Shown: positions 1-7,766 of the stretch, in pieces
How the letters are laid out: every line of letters starts with the position of its first letter
How positions within the stretch are numbered: position 1 is the first letter of the stretch
The notes under the pieces: generated by a model
Told to the model about the DNA's origin: nothing
Database searches by the model: none
What the model saw: only the letters and a program-made list of their open reading frames with translations
DNA from: Streptomyces sp. CB01201
Lineage (GTDB): Bacteria; Actinomycetota; Actinomycetes; Streptomycetales; Streptomycetaceae
Direction: 5' to 3'
Assembly: GCF_002803085.1 (NCBI RefSeq)
Contig: NZ_NNBJ01000019.1
Location: 37,927-101,926 of the forward strand
DNA length: 64,000 nt
Position numbers and translations under genes: made by a program

Positions 1-440
1 CAGCGGGTGAGGCGGACGCCCTCCATGTGCTTGTCGGCGGTGATGTCCGCGATCCGGCCGACCGCGTGCCGGGCCGCCTCGACGGAGACGACGAACAGCA
101 CCGGGATCACCGCGTGCATGCCCACGCCGAGCGGGTCCGGCCAGGCGGCGGCGCCGTTGAAGGCGATCGTCGCGGCCGTGAGCAGCCAGGCCGTCTGGCG
201 GAGCAGCGGGAACGGGATGCGCATCCAGGTCAGCAGCAGATCGAGGGCGAGCAGCACACAGATGCCCGCGTCGACGCCGATCGGGAAGACGTACGAGAAG
301 TTCCCGAAGCCCTTGTGCAGCGCGAGCTCGCGGACCGCGGCGTACGAACCCGCGAAACCGATCCCGGCGATCACCACGGCACCCGCGACCACCACCCCGA
401 TCAGAATGCGGTGCGTCCGTGTCAGCTGAGTCGCGGCCAC
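1..440 (-). CDS. DUF2637 membrane protein (3' end beyond window)
   Basis: The gene reads leftward and runs off the window edge, so 146 codons are visible. I start it at GTG 440, with a GGGGAGGGGA Shine-Dalgarno about 10 bases upstream. Four hydrophobic segments are visible, at roughly residues 11-36, 50-72, 82-100 and 108-121. They are joined by short basic loops, and a RHAVGRIADIT stretch follows the last. This pattern matches the actinobacterial DUF2637 proteins, which resemble the SpdB-type membrane proteins of Streptomyces plasmids; their biochemical role is unknown. Longer family members have a cytosolic C-terminal half, which would lie left of this window. It is transcribed in the same direction as the two lipoprotein genes upstream but is separated from them by a strong dyad at 491-532. 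Confidence 0.8.
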   Translation of the reverse strand, partial: MAATQLTRTHRILIGVVVAGAVVIAGIGFAGSYAAVRELALHKGFGNFSYVFPIGVDAGICVLLALDLLLTWMRIPFPLLRQTAWLLTAATIAFNGAAAWPDPLGVGMHAVIPVLFVVSVEAARHAVGRIADITADKHMEGVRLTR

Positions 441-490
441 CCGCGTCCCCTCCCCTTGTCAAGCAACTGGCGGGCACAGCCTGGCACATG

Positions 491-532
491 CGTACGGAGT
501 CCGGCCCACAGGGGAGGGCCGGACTCCGTACG
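491..532. terminator. 17-bp dyad terminator
   Basis: A perfect 17-bp inverted repeat (491-507 with 516-532) encloses an 8-base loop. It lies just after the stop of the DUF3558 lipoprotein at 545 and ahead of the DUF2637 gene. There is no U-tract, as is usual in streptomycetes. Confidence 0.75.
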
Positions 533-544
533 GTCGCGCGGGGA

Positions 545-1315
545 TTACTTGTTGTTCGCGGTGGCCACGGCCGCGACGGCTTCCTTGGCGACGGCGGTCG
601 CGCCGTCCTGGACGTCGCCGGCCGCGGGGGCGTCGGCGCCCTCGTAGCCGGTGCCGTTGTAGTCGACGGCGATCACGGCGTTGGCGGTGCGCACCACGAC
701 GACGCCGTAGCGGAAGTTCGCGTCGTCCTTCTTCAGGTCGAAGGTGATGGCCGTCGCCTGGTCGCCGAGGCCGGAGACCGGCGACGTCTTCACGTTCTTC
801 GCGTCACCCGTCGACTTGGCCCCCGAGACCGCCCGGTCGAACTGCTTCTGCGCGAGCGAGTCGCCGCTGCCGAGGCCGGGCGTGGAGTCGTAGCGCTTGA
901 AGTCGATGTCGAGCCAGCGGTAGTTCGAGCCGTCGACGCCCTTGTCCTCCAGGCCGTTCCAGGTGCAGCTGGCCTGGGACTGCGGGTCGGAGGTCTTGCC
1001 GACCTCGCCCGCCTTCGTCTTCGCCTTGGGCACGTACTTGTCGATCGACTTCGCGCTGATCGACGGGCACGCGTCGGGCAGCTTCGTGAACTTCGCCGGT
1101 GCGAGCGAGGGCGAGGAGGAGGCCTGCTTGCCGCCGCCGGCGGACGCCGACGACGACGGCGAGTCCGACTTCTTGTCGCCGCCGCCCGAGCCGGAGGAGC
1201 AGCCCACTGCGACGAGCATCACAGGTACGGCGGCACAGGCGAGGACACGGGCGAGCCGGATGCGCGGGGCCGGGGCGTGGGCCTTTTCGGGGGTGGCCGG
1301 GGCTGATCGGTGCAT
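545..1315 (-). CDS. DUF3558 lipoprotein A
   Basis: A 256-residue predicted lipoprotein. After a basic N-terminus, a hydrophobic segment (about residues 22-38) ends in the lipobox VAVGC, with the lipidated cysteine near residue 39. A Ser/Gly/Asp-rich linker (40-75) leads to a globular domain with a CPSIS motif, a paired CTW cysteine and the Y/F-rich strands typical of DUF3558. That family is found on the outer face of the membrane in actinobacteria and has no firm function. It lies 34 bases downstream of a second DUF3558 lipoprotein gene on the same strand, so the two are probably cotranscribed and arose by duplication. A strong dyad follows the stop. Confidence 0.85.
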   Translation of the reverse strand: MHRSAPATPEKAHAPAPRIRLARVLACAAVPVMLVAVGCSSGSGGGDKKSDSPSSSASAGGGKQASSSPSLAPAKFTKLPDACPSISAKSIDKYVPKAKTKAGEVGKTSDPQSQASCTWNGLEDKGVDGSNYRWLDIDFKRYDSTPGLGSGDSLAQKQFDRAVSGAKSTGDAKNVKTSPVSGLGDQATAITFDLKKDDANFRYGVVVVRTANAVIAVDYNGTGYEGADAPAAGDVQDGATAVAKEAVAAVATANNK

Positions 1316-1349
1316 GTTTCCTTCGCTCTTCGTCTCTCGCGCTGGCGCG

Positions 1350-2219
1350 CTATTCGCTGAACTGCTCGACGAGCTTGCCGGCCAGGGCCTGGGCCTGCTC
1401 TTGCAGCTCCTTGCTGTCGGGGGCCGCGGCGGTGGCCGTGGCCTGGTCGGTGTATTCGATGGTCACGATGACGTTGGACGTACGGAACACCACAGTGACG
1501 GTACGTTGTCCGGCCGCCGAGGCGCCGCCGGTGCCGGACGGGGACGATACGTCGTTCAGGAACGCGGCGTCGCCCAGCCCGCTGAGCCTGCGCGGCTGGA
1601 GGCCGTCCTTGTCGGTGCCGTCCGCGGGGCTCGGCGAGGTGGTGGCCGTGCCGCCCGCCGTGCCCGCCGAGGCGGGGGCGCCGGTGGGCGGGCCGGCCAT
1701 CGTGGAGGGGGCTCCGCCAGACGGGGAGCCGCCGGGGCTCGGGGTGTTGGAGGCGGAGGGCGTGGGCGAGGCGCTCCGCGGGGCGGGCAGGTTCGCCGCC
1801 GTCTCCTTCTTCGCGTAGAGCTGCTTGGTCTGGTCGTCGTCGCTGATCGTCGGGTCGTAGGAGACGACCCGTTCGAAATCGACCGTGAGCCTGCGCACAC
1901 CGTCGGGCGTCTCGTCCTTCCAGCGGCAGCCGACCCTGCGGTCGGTGTCGTAGGTGAGGTCGGCGCTGCCCGCGTACTCCTTCGTGGCGTCCGCCTCGGC
2001 GAGGGAGGCCGCGCCCGGCAGCATGTCCTTGAGCACGCCCTTGCTCACGGCCCGGCAGGGCTCGGGAAGGGTGCGGTACTTGCCGGCGGGCGCCGCGGCC
2101 GTCTTGGCGTCGCCGGCCTTGGAATCGGTGGCCGAGGCGTCGCCTCCGGAGCCTCCGGAACAGCCGGAGGCGAGCGCCACCAGGAGCGCGAGACCAGGCA
2201 CGTACGCCTTTCGCTGCAC
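1350..2219 (-). CDS. DUF3558 lipoprotein B
   Basis: A 289-residue predicted lipoprotein with a short signal peptide and lipobox LASGC (Cys20). The DUF3558-like domain begins around residue 50 (TLPEPCRAVS). It is interrupted at about residues 150-205 by a Pro/Ser/Ala/Gly-rich insert not present in its neighbour. The C-terminal part (RTVTVVFRTSNVIVTIEY) matches the corresponding strands of the neighbouring lipoprotein, which supports duplication. It is the promoter-proximal gene of the two-gene unit. About 200 bp separate it from the divergent rtcB, so both promoters probably lie there. Function unknown. Confidence 0.82.
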   Translation of the reverse strand: MQRKAYVPGLALLVALASGCSGGSGGDASATDSKAGDAKTAAAPAGKYRTLPEPCRAVSKGVLKDMLPGAASLAEADATKEYAGSADLTYDTDRRVGCRWKDETPDGVRRLTVDFERVVSYDPTISDDDQTKQLYAKKETAANLPAPRSASPTPSASNTPSPGGSPSGGAPSTMAGPPTGAPASAGTAGGTATTSPSPADGTDKDGLQPRRLSGLGDAAFLNDVSSPSGTGGASAAGQRTVTVVFRTSNVIVTIEYTDQATATAAAPDSKELQEQAQALAGKLVEQFSE

Positions 2220-2419
2220 GGTTTCCGGGCTCCTTTCAGCGGGACGGCTGGGGGAAAAGTAGTTGCCGCCCGAGGGCGGTGGCCGGACACAATGTGTATC
2301 GCACGTGAACCTGTGAACGCCGGTCCACTGTCCTGGTTGTGGGTTTCGGTGCCTGTTTTTGCCATACGTGCGTTTTCCGGCTTTGGTGCCGTTTTCAGTT
2401 TTCGGGGGATCGAGGAATC

Positions 2420-3613
2420 ATGTCGTACGCGGAGCTGCCCGGGGCGCGGGTGCCCATCAGGATGTGGACCGACCCGGCGTCGGTCGACGACGGAGCGATG
2501 CAGCAGCTGCGCAATGTCGCCGCGCTGCCCTGGATCAAGGGCCTCGCCGTGATGCCGGACGTGCACTACGGCAAGGGCGCCACGGTCGGCTCGGTCATCG
2601 CGATGCACGGCGCGGTGTGCCCGGCCGCGGTGGGTGTCGACATCGGCTGCGGCATGTCCGCGGTGCGGACCTCGCTGACCGCCAACGACCTGCCGGGCGA
2701 CCTGTCCCGGCTCCGCTCGAAGATCGAGCAGGCCATCCCGGTGGGTCGCGGCATGCATCGCGACCCGGTGGACCCGTCCGGGCTGCACGGCTTCCCCACC
2801 TCCGGGTGGGACGGCTTCTGGGAGCGCTTCGGGGGCATCGCGGAGTCGGTGCGGTTCCGCGAGGAGCGGGCCGCCAAGCAGATGGGGACGCTGGGCAGCG
2901 GAAACCACTTCGTGGAGTTCTGCCTGGACGAGTCGGGCTCGGTCTGGCTGATGCTGCACTCCGGTTCGCGCAACATCGGCAAGGAGCTGGCGGACTTCCA
3001 CATCGGCCAGGCGCAGAAGCTGCCGCACAACCAGGGCCTGGTCGACCGCGACCTCGCCGTCTTCGTCGCGGACACCCCGCAGATGGCGGCGTACCGCAAC
3101 GACCTGTTCTGGGCGCAGGAGTACGCGAAGTACAACCGCGCGATCATGATGGCGCTCTTCCAGGACGTGGTCCGCAAGGAGTTCAAGAAGGCCAGGGCCA
3201 CGTTCGAGCCGGTCATCTCCTGCCACCACAACTACGTGGCGGAGGAGCGGTACGAGGGGATGGACCTGCTCGTCACCCGCAAGGGGGCGATCCGGGCGGG
3301 CTCCGGGGAGTTCGGGATCATCCCCGGCTCGATGGGCACGGGCTCGTACATCGTGAAGGGCCTGGGCAACGAGGCGTCCTTCAACTCGGCCTCGCACGGC
3401 GCCGGGCGCAGGATGAGCCGCAGCGCGGCGAAGCGGGCGTTCTCGACGCGGGACCTGGTGGAGCAGACGCGGGGCGTGGAGTGCCGCAAGGACTCGGGGG
3501 TCGTGGACGAGATCCCGGGCGCCTACAAGCCGATCGAGAAGGTCATGGACCAGCAGCGCGACCTGGTGGAGGTCGTGGCGAAGCTGAAGCAGGTGGTGTG
3601 CGTCAAGGGGTGA
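2420..3613 (+). CDS. rtcB: RNA-splicing ligase RtcB
   Basis: A 397-residue GTP- and Mn-dependent RNA ligase that joins 2',3'-cyclic-phosphate (or 3'-phosphate) and 5'-hydroxyl RNA ends in RNA repair or splicing. Family motifs are present: DVHYGKGATVGSV near residue 53, VDIGCGM with metal-binding Asp74 and Cys77, GSGNHFVEF, HSGSRNIGK, and SHGAGR, whose His326 corresponds to the histidine that becomes guanylylated. I start at ATG 2420, where MSYAELPG matches the normal RtcB N-terminus and GGGGATCGAGG precedes it. An upstream in-frame ATG at 2339 would add an implausible Cys/Phe-rich tail. No archease or RtcA gene lies nearby. The upstream leader is unusually T-rich. Confidence 0.95.
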   Translation: MSYAELPGARVPIRMWTDPASVDDGAMQQLRNVAALPWIKGLAVMPDVHYGKGATVGSVIAMHGAVCPAAVGVDIGCGMSAVRTSLTANDLPGDLSRLRSKIEQAIPVGRGMHRDPVDPSGLHGFPTSGWDGFWERFGGIAESVRFREERAAKQMGTLGSGNHFVEFCLDESGSVWLMLHSGSRNIGKELADFHIGQAQKLPHNQGLVDRDLAVFVADTPQMAAYRNDLFWAQEYAKYNRAIMMALFQDVVRKEFKKARATFEPVISCHHNYVAEERYEGMDLLVTRKGAIRAGSGEFGIIPGSMGTGSYIVKGLGNEASFNSASHGAGRRMSRSAAKRAFSTRDLVEQTRGVECRKDSGVVDEIPGAYKPIEKVMDQQRDLVEVVAKLKQVVCVKG

Positions 3614-4671
3614 GACCGGGCGCATTCGTTGCGGGCCGCGGAGACCGCGGAGACCGCGGGGGGCGTGGGGGTGTGGCGGAGGCGGCGGGGCCCGGCGCGT
3701 GCGGCGGGGCTTCGGGCCTCGGCGTGTGCGGCGGGGCTTCGGGCCTCGGCGTGTGCGGCGGGGCTTCGGGCCTCGGCGTGTACGGCGGGGCTTCGGGCCT
3801 CGGCGTGTACGGCGAAGGCTTCAGGGCTCCGAACCGGTCGGCTCCGAGGTCTTGGGGGAGCGCGGCCGGGCCGGGGGCGTGAGCCCCCGGCCGCCGCCTC
3901 TTCCCGGCCCGCATGCCGGGAAAGCGCCGGAAGGGGCGCGCGGCTGTGCCTTCGGCGAGCCGAGGGCTGCCGGACACTGCGCCCGCACCACGAGGACGTA
4001 CCGGGGAGGGGTCCGGCTTTGTCCGGGCGGCAGTGGCAGAGGCCGCCCGGTGTCCGCGGGACGCCCGGCAGGGCATCGTCTGCCCATGCCCTGCACTGCC
4101 GGTTCTGGCGTACGCGGACAACGCCCTCGTGAAAGCGGACGTCTGGCGATCAGTTCCCGCCCCTCACAGGGCAGTTGATCGTCCTCCTTCAGCATGCAAC
4201 AAACGCCGCTAGTTTTCCGCTGAAGATTTATCCGCCGAAAAGCGGGATGGGAAAAGATCCGGCCCGTCGCACGGTAAAGACGAGGTCAGGTGGCCGGATG
4301 GGCCCCCGCCCGCAGCGACCGCCGTCCCGGGCAGAGCCGGCACCGACCGCCGTGCCGGGCCCCGGCCCCCGCGTCCGGATTGCTTCGGTTCGGCGGCGGC
4401 CGGGTTCTCACCGGCCCGCAGGGCGATCCACATCCGGCGGTCGCCTGGCAGTCGCCAGGGGGAGCGAGGATTTCAGCCGCTCCGGCCAGGGCACGTGCGC
4501 CCACAATGGAACGTACGCCGACGATGGGATGCGCACCGGTCATCCGGTGCACGCCGAGCACCCGGCCCGGAGCCGATCGCAGAGTCGGGACCGAGGGTCG
4601 GGAGCGGCTGTTCCAACCGCGCGGCCGACGGCGTCAGCCGACGGCCGCCCGTAACCGGGGGAGAACCACAG
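3614..4671. other. Gene-poor 1.06-kb stretch after rtcB
   Basis: I see no convincing gene. Open frames exist on both strands but give Pro/Arg/Gly-rich low-complexity translations without a ribosome binding site. The stretch contains a 27-bp tandem array near its left end (3703-3824). It also has a comparatively AT-rich patch at about 4195-4285, which may hold a promoter, and a long GC-rich leader ahead of the HTH gene at 4672. Confidence 0.6.
3703..3824. repeat. 27-bp tandem repeat, 4 copies plus partial
   Basis: Copies of a 27-bp unit beginning GGCGGGGCTTCGGGCCTCGG start at 3703, 3730, 3757 and 3784, with a decaying fifth at 3811. The period is a multiple of three, so both strands stay open (a PRPEAPP-type repeat on the minus strand). 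No start signal or domain supports translation. It probably arose by slippage. Confidence 0.85.
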
Positions 4672-5499
4672 ATGGACAAGTCCGCTCTGCGTTCCCTGCT
4701 GCGCGAGCGCCGCGCGCTGATCAAACCCGAGAGCCACGGGCTGAGCCGACCGACCCGGCAGGGGCGGCGCGCGCCCGGCCTTTCGCAGGCCCAGATCGAC
4801 CAGATCCTGCACCGCGCCCCCGACACCTACGGACGCCTGGAGTCCGGCCGCTACCCCAACCCGCCCGCGGACCTGCTCCAGGACGTGGCCCGGCTGCTCG
4901 GCATGAACGAGCAGGAGTGGGTGGCGCTGTGGCGCTACTGCCTGGGCCAGGATCCGCCGTTCCCGCTGCACTCGCAGTCCGGCGAGGAGATCCCCGGCGT
5001 ATGGCAGGAGGCCGTCGACGGCATCGAGCACATGGCGTACGCCACCGACCGCTCCTGGAACCTGCTCGCCCACAACCAGCCCTGGGCCGCGCTGTTCCCC
5101 GGCGGCCGGGTGCCGCGGAACACCATGCGGTGGATGACGCTCGACCCGGTGGCCCGCGAGACCCTGACCGACTGGGAGCACGCCTGGGCGCCCCTGGTCC
5201 TGCCCCAGCTGCGCGCCGCACTGGCCGCCGACCCGACCGACCAGACGCTGGCGCAGATCGAGAAGGAGGTCCTGGCGGACCCGCTCGCCGCCGGGATCTA
5301 CAACCGGCCCAGCGGCTACGTCCACCTCGACGGCGACGAACGCCCGCTCAACCACGCGTCCCTCGGCCCCGGCTGGGTGACGATGTGCGCCGCCCAGCCG
5401 GTGGCCGCGCCGGGCGCCCGGCTGATCATCCTGGTCTTCCACGCGGGCGAGGAGCGCCGCCACACGCGGGCGCCGATACTGCGGGCGAACCTGCGGTAG
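4672..5499 (+). CDS. XRE-family regulator with MmyB-like ligand domain
   Basis: A 275-residue DNA-binding protein. The N-terminal helix-turn-helix (about residues 20-80) contains LSQAQIDQIL, YGRLESGRY and LLGMNEQEW, typical of streptomycete XRE regulators. The C-terminal half begins around residue 110 with AYATDRSWNLLAHNQPWAALF and continues with RWMTLDP and W..APLVLPQLRAAL, the signature of the MmyB-type ligand-binding domain. The start ATG 4672 has a clear GGGGGAG site. The C-terminal LNHASLGPGWVTMC and RLIILVFH stretch departs from the commonest MmyB ending, so it may be a subgroup. Its target is unknown; it stands alone, with a short tandem repeat downstream. Confidence 0.85.
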   Translation: MDKSALRSLLRERRALIKPESHGLSRPTRQGRRAPGLSQAQIDQILHRAPDTYGRLESGRYPNPPADLLQDVARLLGMNEQEWVALWRYCLGQDPPFPLHSQSGEEIPGVWQEAVDGIEHMAYATDRSWNLLAHNQPWAALFPGGRVPRNTMRWMTLDPVARETLTDWEHAWAPLVLPQLRAALAADPTDQTLAQIEKEVLADPLAAGIYNRPSGYVHLDGDERPLNHASLGPGWVTMCAAQPVAAPGARLIILVFHAGEERRHTRAPILRANLR

Positions 5500-5520
5500 G
5501 CGTGATGGCGGCGGGTCGTT

Positions 5521-5603
5521 CGGCACGCGCGGCCGGTTGGTTCGGTACGCGCGGCCGGTTGGTTCGGTACGGGCGGCCGGTTGGTTCGGTACGGGCGGCT
5601 GGT
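5521..5603. repeat. 22-bp tandem repeat, about 3.7 copies
   Basis: Units of the form CGGTACGCGCGGCCGGTTGG plus two bases start at 5521, 5543, 5565 and 5587, between two convergent genes. No coding role is apparent. Confidence 0.8.
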
Positions 5604-5643
5604 CCCGGACGCGTCCGTCCGTCCGCCCGTCCGGCCTGGGCGG

Positions 5644-6408
5644 TCAGGACTCCCGGTGGACCTTGGTGTTGGAGGCCTGGGCGCGGGGGCGGACCACGAG
5701 CAGGTCGATGTTGACGTGGCTGGGCCGGGTGACCGCCCAGGTGATGGTGTCGGCCACGTCGTCGGCGGTGAGCGGCTCGGCCACGCCCGCGTACACCTTG
5801 GCCGCCTTCTCGGTGTCGCCGCGGAACCGGGTCGTGGCGAACTCGTCCGTCTTGACCATGCCGGGCGCGATCTCGACGACCCGTACCGGACGGCCCAGGA
5901 TCTCCAGGCGGAGCGTCTCGGCGAGCACGCGGGCGCCGTTCTTCGCGGCTACGTAGCCGCCGCCGCCCTCGTACGTGGCGTGGCCCGCCGTGGAGGAGAG
6001 GATCACGACGGTGCCGTCGCCGGACGCCTCAAGGGCGGGCAGCAGGGCCTGGGTCACGTTGAGCGTGCCGATGACGTTCGTCTCGTACATCTGCCGCCAG
6101 TCGTCCGGGTCGCCGGTCGCGACCGGATCGGCACCGAGCGCGCCGCCCGCGTTGTTCACCAGCACCCCGATGGTGCGGAAGGCGGTGGCGAACTCGTCGA
6201 CGGCGGCCCGGTCGGTCACGTCCAGCGGGTACGCCGTCGCCTGGTGGCCCGCCTCGTTGATCTCGGCGGCCAGCGCCTCGATGCGGTCCTTGCGGCGGGC
6301 GGTCAGCACCACGCGGTAGCCGGCGGCGGCGAGCCCGCGGGCGGTGGCGGCACCGATCCCGCTGCTGGCTCCCGTGACGACGGCGATCGGGGTCCCGGCG
6401 GCAGTCAT
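5644..6408 (-). CDS. SDR family NADP-dependent oxidoreductase
   Basis: A 254-residue classical short-chain dehydrogenase. It has the dinucleotide-binding TGASSGIG near residue 12, the NNAGG motif near residue 88, a catalytic Ser in VVILSSTAG, and YVAAK supplying the catalytic Tyr and Lys. The sequence resembles the YdfG-type NADP-dependent group that acts on 3-hydroxy acids such as serine or allo-threonine, but substrate cannot be read from sequence. I chose ATG 6408, preceded by GAGGAG at ideal spacing; the frame stays open far upstream only because of GC bias. The following leftward region carries the 22-bp repeat, so it is probably monocistronic. Confidence 0.88.
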   Translation of the reverse strand: MTAAGTPIAVVTGASSGIGAATARGLAAAGYRVVLTARRKDRIEALAAEINEAGHQATAYPLDVTDRAAVDEFATAFRTIGVLVNNAGGALGADPVATGDPDDWRQMYETNVIGTLNVTQALLPALEASGDGTVVILSSTAGHATYEGGGGYVAAKNGARVLAETLRLEILGRPVRVVEIAPGMVKTDEFATTRFRGDTEKAAKVYAGVAEPLTADDVADTITWAVTRPSHVNIDLLVVRPRAQASNTKVHRES

Positions 6409-6479
6409 GTCGTGCTCCTCGCGCGTGTGGTGAGTACGCGGCCAGGATAGGCGGGCCCGGACGGGTCCGGCCGGGGCGG

Positions 6480-6590
6480 GGCGGTTCGTCGGGGCGGGGC
6501 CCGGTGGGGCAGGGCCCGGTGGGGCGGGTTCGTCGGGCCCGGCCCCGGTGGGGCGGGTTCGCCGGCCCGGTTCCGGTGGGGTGGGCGTCC
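6480..6590. repeat. Imperfect GGTGGGGCGGGTTCG repeats
   Basis: The gap between the SDR and YnfA genes consists mostly of imperfect copies of CCGGTGGGGCGGGTTCG. It is a G-rich simple-sequence tract with no gene. Confidence 0.6.
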
Positions 6591-6926
6591 TCAGCGGCCG
6601 CGCGGTGCGTACATGATCACGGCCATTCCGGCCAGGCAGATCAGCGCGCCGGTGACGTCCCAGCGGTCCGGGCGGTAGCCGTCCGCGACCATGCCCCAGG
6701 CGATCGACCCCGCCACGAAGACACCGCCGTACGCGGCGAGGATGCGGCCGAACTCGGCGTCCGGCTGGAGCGTGGCCACGAACCCGTAGACGCCGAGCGC
6801 CAGCACTCCCGCGCCGATCCACACCCAGCCCCGGTGCTCCCTGACGCCCTGCCAGACGAGCCAGGCACCGCCGATCTCGAAGAGGGCGGCCAGAACGAAG
6901 AGGAGGACCGAGCGTGCGACGAGCAT
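6591..6926 (-). CDS. YnfA family (UPF0060) membrane protein
   Basis: A 111-residue inner-membrane protein with four hydrophobic helices (about 5-22, 34-52, 62-82, 90-107). It carries the family motifs FEIGGAWLVWQ near residue 16, AAYGGVFVAGS and GYRPDRWDVTGA. The length is typical. YnfA proteins resemble small multidrug resistance pumps in fold and have been linked to efflux in enterobacteria; a role here is inferred only. ATG 6926 is the natural start. It is transcribed away from the secreted-protein gene at 7063. Confidence 0.92.
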   Translation of the reverse strand: MLVARSVLLFVLAALFEIGGAWLVWQGVREHRGWVWIGAGVLALGVYGFVATLQPDAEFGRILAAYGGVFVAGSIAWGMVADGYRPDRWDVTGALICLAGMAVIMYAPRGR

Positions 6927-7062
6927 GGGATCAGGGTGGCACGGGTCTTACGGGGCGAGCGCTCGGTTCGCGACGGGTGCACGGGGTGGCGCGCGCTCGG
7001 TTCACGGCAGGTACTCGGGGTGGCGCGCTGGGGAAATAAGGGGTGAAAGGTACCTTTCGCTC

Positions 7063-7710
7063 ATGTTGGTTCGTGTGATGAACAGATCGGGCGGGTCGAA
7101 CGGGTCTGTCGGACCGGGCCCGGCCCGGCGCCACGGCGCGAGGGCGGCTCGCCCGGCCGGGGCCCGCGGGATCCTGGCGACCGTAGCCGTCGCGGTACTG
7201 GCCGCGGCGACGCTGATCGCCACGGGTACGCCGAGCGGGGCGAGCGGGCCCGGCGACGAGGGCGTGCGCCCGGCGGCGTCGGCCCCCGCCCCCGCTTCGG
7301 GCGCGGACAGGGACGGCGCTGCCATGCGTGAGGCGGATGTGGCGTACCACGGGCACGTCTCCCTGTGGGGCGGCCGGGTCGGCGTCTGGCTCACCACCGC
7401 CAACCACGGACCGGCGCCGGTCTCCGGGGCCACCGTGCGGCTGCGCTTCTCGGTGCCGCTCGACCCAGCGGCCACCCTGCCGTCCAGCTGTCTGCGCACC
7501 GGCGCGGCGACCGTGCAGTGCGGCTCCGGCTCGATGCGGGCGGCGGGCAGCGGCGTACGGATCGCTCTGGATGTGGCGGTCGTCGGCGAGCCGGCCGAGG
7601 TCGGCCTCGACATCGACACGGCCTGGAACGGCGGCACGGACGACCGCAACCCGGCGAACAACACGCACCGGGTCCTCGCTCCGGCCACGGGCGACCCGTA
7701 CAGCTTCTGA
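7063..7710 (+). CDS. Secreted protein with Ig-like (DUF11/CARDB-like) domain
   Basis: A 215-residue predicted exported protein. A basic N-terminus with several Arg (about residues 5-30) precedes a hydrophobic core (about 33-53) and small residues fitting signal-peptidase cleavage. The mature part has a beta-sandwich-like pattern with NHGPAPVSGATVRLRFSVP and a closing DRNPANNTH, as in DUF11/CARDB domains. Two cysteines could form one disulfide. ATG 7063 has GGGGTGAAAGG upstream; ATG 7078 is an alternative. The 5' leader contains the palindrome AAAGGTACCTTT. Function unknown; it may be a small surface or matrix protein. Confidence 0.75.
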   Translation: MLVRVMNRSGGSNGSVGPGPARRHGARAARPAGARGILATVAVAVLAAATLIATGTPSGASGPGDEGVRPAASAPAPASGADRDGAAMREADVAYHGHVSLWGGRVGVWLTTANHGPAPVSGATVRLRFSVPLDPAATLPSSCLRTGAATVQCGSGSMRAAGSGVRIALDVAVVGEPAEVGLDIDTAWNGGTDDRNPANNTHRVLAPATGDPYSF

Positions 7711-7766
7711 ACCACCCTGCCGGGTAAGGCAGTTGGGGGTCGGCATGGCCCGATTCGCCGTAACGG

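Noticed and set aside
2339..2419. Upstream ATG for rtcB
   Set aside because: It would add 27 Cys/Phe-rich residues not seen in the family; ATG 2420 has the ribosome site.
3603..4121. Minus-strand frame coding PRPEAPP repeats
   Set aside because: Open only because the tandem unit is 27 bp; no start signal, and it overlaps the rtcB end.
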